Shown here: positions 14,416-21,866 of the stretch, piece after piece | Layout of the letters: every line of letters starts with the position of its first letter | Numbering within the stretch: position 1 is the stretch's first letter | Assembly (NCBI GenBank): GCA_900547195.1 | Contig: URFQ01000031.1 | Location: 1-26,509 of the forward strand | DNA from: an uncultured Butyricicoccus sp. | GTDB taxonomy: Bacteria > Bacillota > Clostridia > Oscillospirales > Butyricicoccaceae | Reading direction: 5' to 3' | DNA: 26,509 bases | Program-made: the position numbers and the translations under genes | Notes under the pieces: generated by a model | What the model was told of the DNA's origin: nothing | What the model saw: the letters and a program-made list of their open reading frames with translations, nothing else | Databases searched by the model: none

Positions 14416-14445
14416 AAACCCCGAGACGTTGCTGTCTCGGGGTTT
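14414..14445. terminator. Terminator of mreB (also serves the AGCS gene)
   Basis: AAACCCCGAGAC and GTCTCGGGGTTT with a 6-nt loop. On the minus strand it runs into TTTTT, 6 nt after the mreB stop codon. Confidence 0.9.
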
Positions 14446-14450
14446 GCCTT

Positions 14451-15524
14451 TCAGTTCATCATCTGGCGCCGGCGGGACAGGTTCATGGTGCCGTCCTGCA
14501 TGGTTTCCAGATGCTCCAGACACGAGCCGGTGCCCAGCGCGACGCAGGAAATCGCTTCGTCGGCCACGCGGGTCGGGATGCCGGTCTTGGCGGCAATCAG
14601 CTTATCGAAGCCCCAGACCATTGCGCCGCCGCCGGTCATAACAATGCCGTTCGTCGAAATATCGCCGGTCAGCTCCGGGGGCGTGCGCTCGAGCACGGCG
14701 TGGATGGCCTCCACAATGGTCGAGGAAACCTCCTCAAACGCACCCAGTATCTCGGTGGACTGCACGGTAAACGTGCGCGGCAGGCCGGTCATCAGGCAGC
14801 GGCCCTTGATCTCCATGGAAGTCTCCTCCGGGCGGGGATAGACACAGCCGATTTCCTTCTTAATATCCTCTGCCGTGCGCTCGCCAATCAGCACATTGTG
14901 CTTGCGGCGGATGTACTTGACAATCGCCTCATCGAACTTGTCGCCCGCGATCTTGATGGAAGTGGATTCCACGATACCGCCGAGCGAGATGACCGCGATG
15001 TCGGTGGTGCCGCCGCCGATGTCCACAATCATGTTGCCGTTCGGCTTCGCGATGTCGATGCCCGCGCCAATGGCGGCCGCAACCGGTTCTTCCACGAGGA
15101 ATACGCGCTTCGCGCCGGCCTGCGTGCCCGCGTCGATGACGGCGCGCTCCTCGACCTCGGTGATGATCGACGGCACGCACATGACCACGTTCGGCTTAAA
15201 CAAGCGGAAGCCCAGCACCTTGCGGATAAATTCCTTAATCATCCGTTCGGTCATCTCATAGTCTGAGATGACGCCTTCGCGCAGCGGGCGGATAGCCACA
15301 ATATTGCCCGGCGTGCGGCCAAGCATCTTTTGCGCATCGGCGCCGACCGACAGGATCTTGCCGTTCGACTTGTCCACCGCGACCACCGAGGGCTCGTTTA
15401 ACACAATGCCCTTGCCCTTGACATAGACCAGCACCGACGCAGTGCCAAGGTCAATGCCGATATCATTTGTAAAAAATCGAAGGGAACCCAGCATCTTTTT
15501 GATGGGGGAAACAGAACCACTCAT
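14451..15524 (-). CDS. mreB: Rod shape-determining protein MreB/Mbl (bacterial actin)
   Basis: This 357-aa actin-fold ATPase shows NDIGIDLGTASVLVYVKGKG (phosphate 1, about residues 20-39), NPL-like IRPLREGVISDY, VPSIITEVEERAVIDA, FLVEEPVAAAIGAG, the phosphate-2 loop VDIGGGTTDIAVISLGG and GIVMTGGGAMVWGFD (adenosine motif). It assembles membrane-bound filaments that direct lateral wall synthesis. The start at 15524 has only a weak AGG; a start at codon 11 lacks any ribosome binding site. mreC and mreD are not adjacent, so it may be the Mbl-type paralogue that clostridia keep outside the mre operon. Confidence 0.96.
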   Translation of the reverse strand: MSGSVSPIKKMLGSLRFFTNDIGIDLGTASVLVYVKGKGIVLNEPSVVAVDKSNGKILSVGADAQKMLGRTPGNIVAIRPLREGVISDYEMTERMIKEFIRKVLGFRLFKPNVVMCVPSIITEVEERAVIDAGTQAGAKRVFLVEEPVAAAIGAGIDIAKPNGNMIVDIGGGTTDIAVISLGGIVESTSIKIAGDKFDEAIVKYIRRKHNVLIGERTAEDIKKEIGCVYPRPEETSMEIKGRCLMTGLPRTFTVQSTEILGAFEEVSSTIVEAIHAVLERTPPELTGDISTNGIVMTGGGAMVWGFDKLIAAKTGIPTRVADEAISCVALGTGSCLEHLETMQDGTMNLSRRRQMMN

Positions 15525-15571
15525 AATACGGCCAAACCTGCCTTCCAGTACTTATCCTTGTTATCTAGTTT

Positions 15572-15599
15572 ATTATACCGTATTTGCCGCATAATGCAA
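15572..15599 (-). promoter_or_regulatory. Promoter of mreB
   Basis: TTGCAT (15594-15599), a 16-nt spacer and TATAAT (15572-15577) on the minus strand. Confidence 0.65.
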
Positions 15600-15647
15600 T
15601 GGTCAAAAACAGAGAACTTCGGGGAAAATTTGAACATTTACAAAACA

Positions 15648-16295
15648 TTATCTACGAAAAACCGGGGTTTTTGTCATACTGAGCACATATACCGCGCGGG
15701 CGCCCGCCTCACGCAGCGTCTGCACGCACTCGGCCGCCGTCGAGCCGGTGGTGACCACATCGTCCATGAGCAGCACCCGTTTGCCGGAAACCCCCGCATG
15801 CCTTCGAATCCGAAACGCGCCTTTGATGTTTGCAGCGCGCTGTTCGTGCGACAGGCTGGACTGGACGCGGATGCCCATCCGCTTGCGGAGCGTACGCGCG
15901 CAGGGCAGCCCAAACCGCCTGGCAACAAGCCTCGCCACCAGGCCGGACTGGTTATAGCCGCGCTTCATCCACCGCCCGAAGCCGAGCGGCACAAAGGTGA
16001 CCATATCGGGCCTCCAGGTATCGAGGTAGGCGCTCAGGCAGTCGCCTGCGAGGGCGGCAAACCAGTCGGCATACGCCCGATGATAGCGGAATTTATAGGC
16101 ATGCATGGCGTTTCGTACAAAGCCTTTGTATACGAGCGGCGCATCCGCACCGTCCGCGCCCGGAACCGCAAAGCGCTCGGCCAACCAGTAGCCGCCTTCC
16201 TTCAGGCAGCTTTCACACAGGATGCGCTCGCCCTCCTCCAGCCCCGCGCCGCACACCTTACAGACCGACGGATACCACAAATGCAGCAATTTCAT
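15648..16295 (-). CDS. comF: ComF family protein (competence-type phosphoribosyltransferase)
   Basis: This 215-aa protein has an N-terminal zinc finger (C12, C15, C27, C30) and a C-terminal phosphoribosyltransferase fold with the PRPP loop VLLMDDVVTTGST (about residues 172-184). The YNQS and SLSHEQRAANIKGAF segments are typical of ComF/GntX. In competent bacteria ComF supports uptake or processing of single-stranded DNA; the biochemical role is unsettled. Its ATG overlaps the recD2 stop (ATGA, 16292-16295), so the two are translationally coupled. No terminator is seen before the mreB promoter. Confidence 0.92.
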   Translation of the reverse strand: MKLLHLWYPSVCKVCGAGLEEGERILCESCLKEGGYWLAERFAVPGADGADAPLVYKGFVRNAMHAYKFRYHRAYADWFAALAGDCLSAYLDTWRPDMVTFVPLGFGRWMKRGYNQSGLVARLVARRFGLPCARTLRKRMGIRVQSSLSHEQRAANIKGAFRIRRHAGVSGKRVLLMDDVVTTGSTAAECVQTLREAGARAVYVLSMTKTPVFRR

Positions 16296-18538
16296 TCCGG
16301 TCCGTCCTCCAGCAGCATCCGCGCTTTGAGGGCGCTGTACCGCCGGCCGCGCGTGTTGGTATTCACCATGGCCGCGATGGTTTCCTGCGCGCCCACAATC
16401 ACAAGCAGCCGCTTGGCGCGCGTGATGGCGGTATACAGGATGTTGCGCGTCAGCAGGCGGCGCGACACGCCCGAAGACAGCGCAACCACAACCGCTTCAA
16501 ACTCGCTGCCCTGCGCCTTGTGGACGGTCATCGCATACGCCAGCTCCAGCTCGTCCAGCATGTCAAAGGTATATGTGGCGATTTTGTCGTCAAACTTGAC
16601 GAGCAGGCACTCCTGCCCGGGGAAAATCTGCAAAATTTCGCCCACGTCGCCGTTGAACATCCCGGCGCCCTGATCATGGCCGTCGATCCGCTCCCAGACA
16701 ATGTCATAATTGTTGCGGATCTGCATGACGCGGTCGCCCTCCCGGAACACGGTATCGCCAAAGCGTTTTTCCTGCTTTTCGGGCGTCGCGGGATTCAGGG
16801 CCTCCTGCAACTGACGGTTGAGACGGGCAGTGCCCGCGCCCTGCCGCCTCGACGGGGCCAGCACCTGGATCTGGCCGGGGGCAAACCCATAGTACCGCGG
16901 CAGGCGGTCGCGGCACAGTTCGGTGACCGTCTGCACGACGGCGGCCGGGTCGGTTTTTTTCATAATGAAGAAATCGCCGTCTTTGCCCGAGGGGCTGGGC
17001 ATCCGGCCTTCGTTGATGGCGTGCGCATTCATGACAATGTCGCTTTCGCGCGCCTGCCGGAAAATTTCGGTGAGCTGCGTGACAGGCACGCGGCCCGAGG
17101 CGATCAGGTCGCGCAGGAAATTGCCCGGCCCGACGGGCGGCAGCTGATCGGCGTCCCCGACAAGCACCAGCCGCGCACCGTAGGGCATGGCGGCAAGCAG
17201 CGCCTGCATCAGCGCGATATCGACCATGGAGACCTCGTCGAGCACGATCACATCGCAGTCAAGCGGGTTGGTCAGGCAGCGCTGGAACACCAGCTTGCCG
17301 CCCCCGCCGTACCCGGCTTCCAGCAGGCGGTGGATGGTTTTTGCCTCCATGCCGCACAGTTCGCTGAGCCGCTTTGCCGCGCGGCCGGTCGGCGCGGCGA
17401 GCACCACGTCCAGGCCAAGCGCTTCAAACACGCGCAGCATTCCGCGCACGGCGGTGGTCTTGCCGGTGCCGGGGCCGCCGGTCAGGATGGATACGCCGTA
17501 TTTTGCAGCCTTGGCGATCGCTTCCTGCTGGAGCGGCGCATAGGTCACATCGGCGTCCAGTTCCAGCGAGCGCAGCAGCTCATTCAAATCAAAATCGTAT
17601 GTATATTCCTGCTCCGCCAGCTGCTTGAGGCAGCCTGCCAGGAAATCCTCGGCCTCATACATCTGCCTCAGATAGACTGCGTCACGCCCGGCGATTTGTT
17701 CGCGCACCACCTGTCCGCGTGCTTCCAGCCGGTGCAGGCTGGCATGCGCGCGTTCCTCATCGAATTCCACTTCGTCGTCGCTGAGCAGCCGGCATGCAGC
17801 CGCGACCAGTTTTTCGACCGGGATAAAGGTATGGCCGTTCGACAGGTTGAAGGACATCGTATACAGAACGCCCGCGTCCGCGCGCTCATCGGACAGGCGG
17901 GGCAGGCCAAGGTTCAGCGCCAGCCCATCCGCCATGCCGAAGTCGATTTCATAATATTCGTCGCAGAGCAGATAGGGGTTTTCCGTAAGCGCGTCCATCG
18001 CAGCCACGCCGAGGCGTTTATAAAGCCTTGGCGTGAGCCAGACCGGCAGGCCGTTCTCGGTGAGGAAATCCATCAGCAGCCGCATCTCGCTCATCTGCGT
18101 GAACTGGCGGCCGATGTCGCGCGCTTTCTTCGGGGTAATCCCCTTGATTTCGGTCAGCCGCGCGGGGTCGTTTTGCAGGATATCAAAAGTTTCCTCGCCA
18201 AATTTTTCTGCAATTTTGACCGCCAGCCGTGGCCCGATGCCTTTGATCAGGCCGGAGCCCAGATAATCGGCAATGCCGCGCGCGGTTTCGGGCAGGCGGC
18301 GTTCAAAACTCTCGGCTGCAAACTGTTCGCCGTAAGACGGATGGTTCGTCCAGCGGCCGCCGAGCGTCAGCTCCTCTCCCAGCCCGAGGCCGGGGATATA
18401 GCCGGTTGCGGTGATCTCCTCGCCGTCCCGGGCGATCAGGCGCAGCACAGCATAGCCGTTTTCCTCATTTTGAAATACGATCTGCGCCACAGTACCGCAG
18501 ACCATCTGATATTCCTGTTGTTCGGGAAATTCCTGCAT
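16292..18538 (-). CDS. recD2: RecD2-type ATP-dependent DNA helicase
   Basis: This 748-aa superfamily 1B helicase has an N-terminal OB-like region (about 10-75) and helix-hairpin-helix segments (LIKGIGPRLAVKIAEKFG, then LTEIKGITPKKARDIG, about 97-143). Motor motifs are Walker A GGPGTGKTT (354-362), motif Ia APTGRAAKRLSE, Walker B IVLDEVSMVD (D434, E435), GDADQLPPVG (461-470) and the C-terminal AMTVHKAQGSEFEAVVV with YTAITRAK. RecD2 works in DNA repair and fork stability in organisms without RecBC partners. It sits between a small membrane protein (15 nt upstream) and comF (4-nt overlap), an operon layout typical of clostridia. The start has AAAGGAT about 9 nt upstream. Confidence 0.96.
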   Translation of the reverse strand: MQEFPEQQEYQMVCGTVAQIVFQNEENGYAVLRLIARDGEEITATGYIPGLGLGEELTLGGRWTNHPSYGEQFAAESFERRLPETARGIADYLGSGLIKGIGPRLAVKIAEKFGEETFDILQNDPARLTEIKGITPKKARDIGRQFTQMSEMRLLMDFLTENGLPVWLTPRLYKRLGVAAMDALTENPYLLCDEYYEIDFGMADGLALNLGLPRLSDERADAGVLYTMSFNLSNGHTFIPVEKLVAAACRLLSDDEVEFDEERAHASLHRLEARGQVVREQIAGRDAVYLRQMYEAEDFLAGCLKQLAEQEYTYDFDLNELLRSLELDADVTYAPLQQEAIAKAAKYGVSILTGGPGTGKTTAVRGMLRVFEALGLDVVLAAPTGRAAKRLSELCGMEAKTIHRLLEAGYGGGGKLVFQRCLTNPLDCDVIVLDEVSMVDIALMQALLAAMPYGARLVLVGDADQLPPVGPGNFLRDLIASGRVPVTQLTEIFRQARESDIVMNAHAINEGRMPSPSGKDGDFFIMKKTDPAAVVQTVTELCRDRLPRYYGFAPGQIQVLAPSRRQGAGTARLNRQLQEALNPATPEKQEKRFGDTVFREGDRVMQIRNNYDIVWERIDGHDQGAGMFNGDVGEILQIFPGQECLLVKFDDKIATYTFDMLDELELAYAMTVHKAQGSEFEAVVVALSSGVSRRLLTRNILYTAITRAKRLLVIVGAQETIAAMVNTNTRGRRYSALKARMLLEDGPE

Positions 18539-18553
18539 GGCCGAAATCCTTTG

Positions 18554-18856
18554 CTATTTGATGTAGGTAATGCCGCGCCGTGCCGCGATGCGAGCGGCCA
18601 GGGTCTCCCCTTCCGCCGTATCTCCCAGTTCTAAAAAGACAATTTGCATACTGGGCAAATACAGCCGCCGGGCCTGTTCGGCCGCAAGCAGCAGATGTTC
18701 GCTGTCCGGTGAAGTGCCGTCGCCGCTGAGAAAGAGCGTGGCGGGCTGGCCGGTGCGTGCATAGCTTGTCATGATTATATCATAGACCCCTTTTAAAATG
18801 CAAATAAACCCGACCGCCGCCAATGTCCCAATGATACATTCCAAGAAGTATGGCAT
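18554..18856 (-). CDS. Small membrane-anchored protein upstream of recD2, unknown function
   Basis: This 100-aa protein has one N-terminal membrane helix (about residues 6-28) and then a cytoplasmic-looking segment with the pattern ATLFLSGDGTSPDSEHLLLAAEQARRLYLPSMQIVFLELGDTAEGETLAARIAARRGITYIK. The start is strong (AAGGAGG, then 7 nt). It is 15 nt ahead of recD2 and so probably cotranscribed. The gene is real by context and codon use; I do not recognise a family. The strand-turn pattern resembles a small alpha/beta fold. Confidence 0.82.
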   Translation of the reverse strand: MPYFLECIIGTLAAVGFICILKGVYDIIMTSYARTGQPATLFLSGDGTSPDSEHLLLAAEQARRLYLPSMQIVFLELGDTAEGETLAARIAARRGITYIK

Positions 18857-18947
18857 ACCGTTTCCCTCCTTGAGGCATCCTATGCTGCAGGCAAACCGGC
18901 GGTGTGGAGGGGCTTGAAAATTTTTAAAAGAATTTTTAATTTTCCTG

Positions 18948-18976
18948 TTGACATTTTTCGCGCCCTGCGATATACT
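18948..18976 (+). promoter_or_regulatory. Promoter of tRNA-Pro
   Basis: TTGACA (18948-18953), a 17-nt spacer and TATACT (18971-18976), about 40 nt before the mature tRNA, preceded by an AT-rich UP-like tract. Confidence 0.9.
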
Positions 18977-19016
18977 AATGAAGCTGTCATTGAGAACAGC
19001 TCGGAAAATAAAGCAT

Positions 19017-19093
19017 CGAGGTGTGGCTCAGCTTGGTAGAGCGCTTCGTTCGGGACGAAGAGGCCGCAGGTTCGAATCCTGTCACCTCGACCA
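19017..19093 (+). tRNA. tRNA-Pro (anticodon CGG)
   Basis: A full 77-nt cloverleaf: acceptor CGAGGTG/CACCTCG, D-stem GCTC/GAGC, anticodon stem CTTCG/CGAAG with loop TTCGGGA (anticodon CGG), T-arm GCAGG-TTCGAAT-CCTGT, and encoded CCA. It decodes CCG, a codon that should be frequent in this GC-rich genome. Confidence 0.97.
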
Positions 19094-19101
19094 GATTTTT
19101 A

Positions 19102-19128
19102 AGCACTTGCGCAATGCAAGTGCTTTTT
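19102..19128 (+). terminator. Terminator of tRNA-Pro
   Basis: AGCACTTGC and GCAAGTGCT around a 5-nt loop, followed by TTTT. Confidence 0.88.
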
Positions 19129-19255
19129 GTGTGCATCATAATATCAGGACAGGCTTCGAAAAATCTTACGGCATTTACAAATGTGAGCGCTGTTTTTTGC
19201 CTCACAAAATTTTTTCGGCTGAAGATATTCCATGGATCCGGAACACGGATATAGG

Positions 19256-19289
19256 ACAGCCCGGTTTTTTCCTTTGCAAACCGGGCTGT
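19256..19289. other. Perfect 12-bp-arm hairpin without T-run
   Basis: ACAGCCCGGTTT and AAACCGGGCTGT enclose 10 nt. It lies 9 nt beyond the stop of the PPOX fragment and could end that transcript, but neither strand has a proper T-tract. Confidence 0.5.
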
Positions 19290-19297
19290 TCCGTCCT

Positions 19298-19546
19298 TTA
19301 AAATGTTACTGTCTTAGGCGCTGCGGTGAACGAGGAGAACGTCGCCGTCGCATCCTTCAAGTAGAATACCTGCGTATTTCCGTCGCCGGGCCGATACATT
19401 GCCTGGAGCGAAGGATAGGCCTCCAGCATATGCTTCTGCGCTTCGATGTTGTCATCCTCCACCATGGTCGCCGCAATGCGCAGCCAGCGCTCCCCATCAA
19501 AGGCACAAAGCAGACGCAGCACCACCTGAAGAGCATTTACTCCCAT
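19298..19546 (-). CDS. Truncated pyridoxamine 5'-phosphate oxidase-like protein (C-terminal half only)
   Basis: The reading frame of 82 aa matches the C-terminal half of the small clostridial PPOX-type flavoproteins of about 130 aa: CAFDGERWLRIAATMVEDD, then EAYPSLQAMY, then NTQVFYLKDATATFSSFT. This is recognition from memory. The FMN-binding N-terminal half is missing; residues 1-14 before the match do not resemble the family. Upstream on the minus strand there is no leftover of it, yet an AGGAGGGG lies a few nt before the ATG at 19546, with a weak TTGACG promoter candidate behind it. It is either a pseudogene that acquired a start or a functional miniature protein. A GTG at 19567 is an alternative start. 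Confidence 0.65.
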   Translation of the reverse strand: MGVNALQVVLRLLCAFDGERWLRIAATMVEDDNIEAQKHMLEAYPSLQAMYRPGDGNTQVFYLKDATATFSSFTAAPKTVTF

Positions 19547-19645
19547 AATTCCCCTCCTGTCCAGCACTTTCCACGGATTATTCTGTACAGCGTATCACAA
19601 CCGAATACATCGCGTCAAGTGTGAAGAGAGAATCCAGAAAATGTC

Positions 19646-19674
19646 TTGACAAAACTATAAAGGGCAGTTATAAT
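19646..19674 (+). promoter_or_regulatory. Promoter of tRNA-Gly
   Basis: Perfect consensus TTGACA (19646-19651), 17-nt spacer, TATAAT (19669-19674), 12 nt before the mature tRNA. Confidence 0.92.
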
Positions 19675-19686
19675 AAATAACGTTAT

Positions 19687-19760
19687 GCGGGTGTAGTTTA
19701 GTGGCAAAACTCCAGCTTCCCAAGCTGGCTATGTGGGTTCGATTCCCATCATCCGCTCCA
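19687..19760 (+). tRNA. tRNA-Gly (anticodon CCC)
   Basis: A 74-nt cloverleaf: acceptor GCGGGTG/CATCCGC with one G-T pair, anticodon stem CCAGC/GCTGG with loop TTCCCAA (anticodon CCC), T-loop TTCGATT, encoded CCA. It decodes GGG. Confidence 0.96.
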
Positions 19761-19767
19761 ACGGCAA

Positions 19768-19804
19768 ACCGGGCGGTACAGGATTCTGTACCGCCCGGTC
19801 TTTT
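19768..19804 (+). terminator. Terminator of tRNA-Gly
   Basis: A very strong 14-bp stem (ACCGGGCGGTACAG with CTGTACCGCCCGGT, loop GATT) followed by CTTTT. Confidence 0.92.
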
Positions 19805-20388
19805 GGTATTTATACGCCGGGCCTGCTCGCCCAGCCCTTTGGCGCGGAAGAATCGGCATGAGCCGGCCTTGCACATGGCATTGGCAAATATTTTTCAAAT
19901 TTTAAAAACGTATCCGCGGAGACAGGCTGACCCCAGACCACGCAGCCGCAGGCGCACAGCAAACCGATCCTCCTGGCGGGCGGCCGGATGGCGGCGCGTC
20001 GTTTGTATCCTTTAATGCGACTGCCTTTAAATCCTATGTCCATGAAATTTCAAACCGGACAGGCGCTAAACTCCCCGGTATCCGAATCCGCCGCGTTTGC
20101 TTACGGCACAGTTTTCAACCGTCTGCCGGCTGGGAACATGTATATGAACGTGTCCCATGACGGGCTTTGCCGCAACCGCTTTGTTACAGGGTATATTGCA
20201 AAGTGGATTCAAACCACAGTCCCTAATCCCCCTATGGCACTGTGTCGGCGGCTTTTCGCCGCAGGCCCGCTTGTCCGCGCAATATTTGGCATGCTGTTCC
20301 GCAAGAAAAATTAAAACTGACGCATCCCCCCGGAGATGCACCGGAGAAGCCCGGTTTCTCTTGCCTTCTGCCATGCATAAGCTGGTAC
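19805..20388. other. About 580 bp without a supportable gene
   Basis: Open frames exist on both strands but none has a good start or a recognisable protein. A plus-strand frame from about 20041 (MKFQTGQALNSP, ending at 20314) and a minus-strand frame near 19970 with AGGAGG before a TTG are the least bad candidates. The stretch has the look of decayed coding sequence. No repeat or tRNA is seen in it. Confidence 0.45.
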
Positions 20389-20402
20389 GAGGTGATATCC
20401 GC

Positions 20403-20564
20403 ATGCAGTCTCTTACCGTTCCCACAACCATCAGCGCCCTTGCAGCCGCGATTGCAGAAAACCTGTCCGATGATGACCTTGCGCTGGCCGCCGCCATTCT
20501 GACTCAACTTGGCGACACGCTCGCAACCATCGCCGCGCTGCGCGCACGCTCGGGCAACGCCTGA
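20403..20564 (+). CDS. Tiny protein (53 aa), DUF6774-like
   Basis: The protein reads MQSLTVPTTISALAAAIAENLSDDDLALAAAILTQLGDTLATIAALRARSGNA (given here as segments: LSDDDLALAAAILTQ, then LGDTLATIAALRA). The LSDDxL plus LGDTLATI pattern is what I remember of a small Firmicute family of unknown function (DUF6774). GAGGTGAT lies 6 nt before the ATG. The longer frame upstream is rejected as it lacks a ribosome binding site and has a disordered composition. It is followed 68 nt later by another tiny gene on the same strand, and both end at the terminator at 20813. Confidence 0.75.
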   Translation: MQSLTVPTTISALAAAIAENLSDDDLALAAAILTQLGDTLATIAALRARSGNA

Positions 20565-20632
20565 GCATTATCCATATATTTCTTGTTTTGTGTGCTATTC
20601 TTGTGGGCATGCTTTTTTTGAGGTGACGAACC

Positions 20633-20809
20633 ATGAATCCAATGCGAGACTTGCCCATGGGGTTTGGTATGGCGCTGATGCAGAACGAAGCAGCGCTTCA
20701 CCGCTTCGAGGCCATGACGCCCGCGCAGCAGGAACAAATCCTTGCGAAGACCCACGCCGTCTCTTCCAAATCGGAAATGCAGGCGCTGGTTTCCAGCATC
20801 GCAACATGA
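20633..20809 (+). CDS. Tiny protein (58 aa), unknown function
   Basis: The protein begins MNPMRDLPMGFGMALMQNEA, then has a helical region ALHRFEAMTPAQQEQILAKT and ends SKSEMQALVSSIAT. The LPMGFGMAL-QN start followed by an AQQEQIL helix is a pattern I associate with small conserved clostridial proteins without assigned function. The ATG has GAGGTGA 7 nt upstream. It lies in tandem with the 53-aa gene and is followed by a strong bidirectional terminator shared with rpe. Confidence 0.75.
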   Translation: MNPMRDLPMGFGMALMQNEAALHRFEAMTPAQQEQILAKTHAVSSKSEMQALVSSIAT

Positions 20810-20810
20810 C

Positions 20811-20841
20811 AAAACGCCCGGATGCAGCGCATCCGGGCGTT
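20811..20841. terminator. Bidirectional terminator between the tiny gene and rpe
   Basis: A 13-bp stem (AACGCCCGGATGC with GCATCCGGGCGTT) and a 3-nt loop. TTTT follows on the minus strand, 15 nt after the rpe stop codon. Confidence 0.88.
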
Positions 20842-20855
20842 CCTGTCTTTCGGAA

Positions 20856-21539
20856 TTACTTGGTCCATGCAGCCTTGGCCGCGCCTTCGGCAAAAACCTC
20901 ATGGAAGCCCTTGACGTTCGCGGCAATGTCGCCGCCAAAGACCGCCGAACCGGCCACAATCACATCTGCGCCAGCCGCCACAATATCCGCGGTGTTGTTC
21001 AGCTTGGCGCCGCCGTCGATCTCCAGCTCGCAGTCATAACCGCCCTCCTGGATGGCCTTGCGAATGAACTTGATTTTGTCCATGCACTCCGGGATAAAGC
21101 CCTGCCCGCCAAAGCCGGGTTCTACCGTCATGATCAGCACCATGTCGCAGTACGGCAGCAGGGGCAGCAGCACGTCCGCCGGGGTGCCGGGCTTGATGGT
21201 GCAGGACGCTTTGACGCCGGCCGCCCTGATCTTCTTCAGCTGCTCCAGCGTATCGCCGTTCGATTCATAATGCACGGTGATGATATCCGAACCCGCGCCA
21301 ATAAAATCGTCCAGATACCTGTCCGGGTCGGAGATCATGAGGTGCACGTCCAGCACCGCGCCGGTCGCCTTACGCAGCGCCTTCACCACCGGCGCGCCAA
21401 TGGTGATGTTGGGCACAAAATGGCCGTCCATGACGTCCACATGGACGTACTCCGCGCCCGCGTCCACCGCGGTTTTCATGTCGCGCTCCAGGTTTGCAAA
21501 GTCCGCCGACAGGATCGACGGGGAAAGCTTGATGTTCAT
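20856..21539 (-). CDS. rpe: Ribulose-phosphate 3-epimerase
   Basis: This 227-aa TIM barrel has the family motifs: LSPSILSADFANLERD, the metal-binding VDVMDGHFVPN (His in MDGHFV), LDVHLMISDPDRY, VEPGFGGQGFI and EIDGGAKLNNT, with VAGSAVFG near the end. It interconverts ribulose 5-phosphate and xylulose 5-phosphate in the pentose phosphate pathway. The start has GAGGAGGA 9 nt upstream. It stands alone, outside the usual prpC-prkC-rsgA-rpe group, with its own promoter and a GC-rich leader of about 135 nt. Confidence 0.97.
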   Translation of the reverse strand: MNIKLSPSILSADFANLERDMKTAVDAGAEYVHVDVMDGHFVPNITIGAPVVKALRKATGAVLDVHLMISDPDRYLDDFIGAGSDIITVHYESNGDTLEQLKKIRAAGVKASCTIKPGTPADVLLPLLPYCDMVLIMTVEPGFGGQGFIPECMDKIKFIRKAIQEGGYDCELEIDGGAKLNNTADIVAAGADVIVAGSAVFGGDIAANVKGFHEVFAEGAAKAAWTK

Positions 21540-21681
21540 TTTATAGAATCCTCCTCGTTTTCACAACCGCGCGCCGGGCTGCATAGGATGAAACACAGCG
21601 GCGGCGGAGCGGCGCTTATCTCCTGCCCGCGCCGCTTTTCTATATACGGGGCGGCCTTGCATGGCTGCCCCCTTTGATTAA

Positions 21682-21709
21682 ATTATACACTATCCACAGG
21701 GAATTTCAA
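21682..21709 (-). promoter_or_regulatory. Promoter of rpe
   Basis: TTGAAA (21704-21709), 16-nt spacer, TATAAT (21682-21687) on the minus strand. The leader that follows can fold into GC-rich stems but matches no riboswitch I know. Confidence 0.6.
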
Positions 21710-21731
21710 TGTGGTTTCGGCAGTTTATCGC

Positions 21732-21761
21732 TTGATAACCGCTATAAAAATACGGTATCAT
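21732..21761 (+). promoter_or_regulatory. Weak candidate promoter of purL
   Basis: TTGATA (21732-21737) and TATCAT (21756-21761) with an 18-nt spacer, about 105 nt before purL. No purine riboswitch is recognisable between them and the start. Confidence 0.3.
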
Positions 21762-21866
21762 AATAGTGATAGAATATAACTGACCGGCGCGGAAAAACAG
21801 CGGAACCCTTCCCCTGCTTTCTCCGCCCTTTCTTTGGTCAAATCCGGAATACATAAGGAGTCTAAC

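Noticed and set aside
16520..18634. 704-codon plus-strand frame opposite recD2
   Set aside because: The recD2 reading has all helicase motifs. The opposite frame is a composition artefact rich in His, Arg and Gln.
19256..19289. Rho-independent terminator
   Set aside because: The stem is good but no T-tract follows on either strand, so it is listed only as a hairpin.
21540..21866. Purine riboswitch or T-box in the rpe/purL gap
   Set aside because: None of the conserved core sequences of those elements could be found on either strand.
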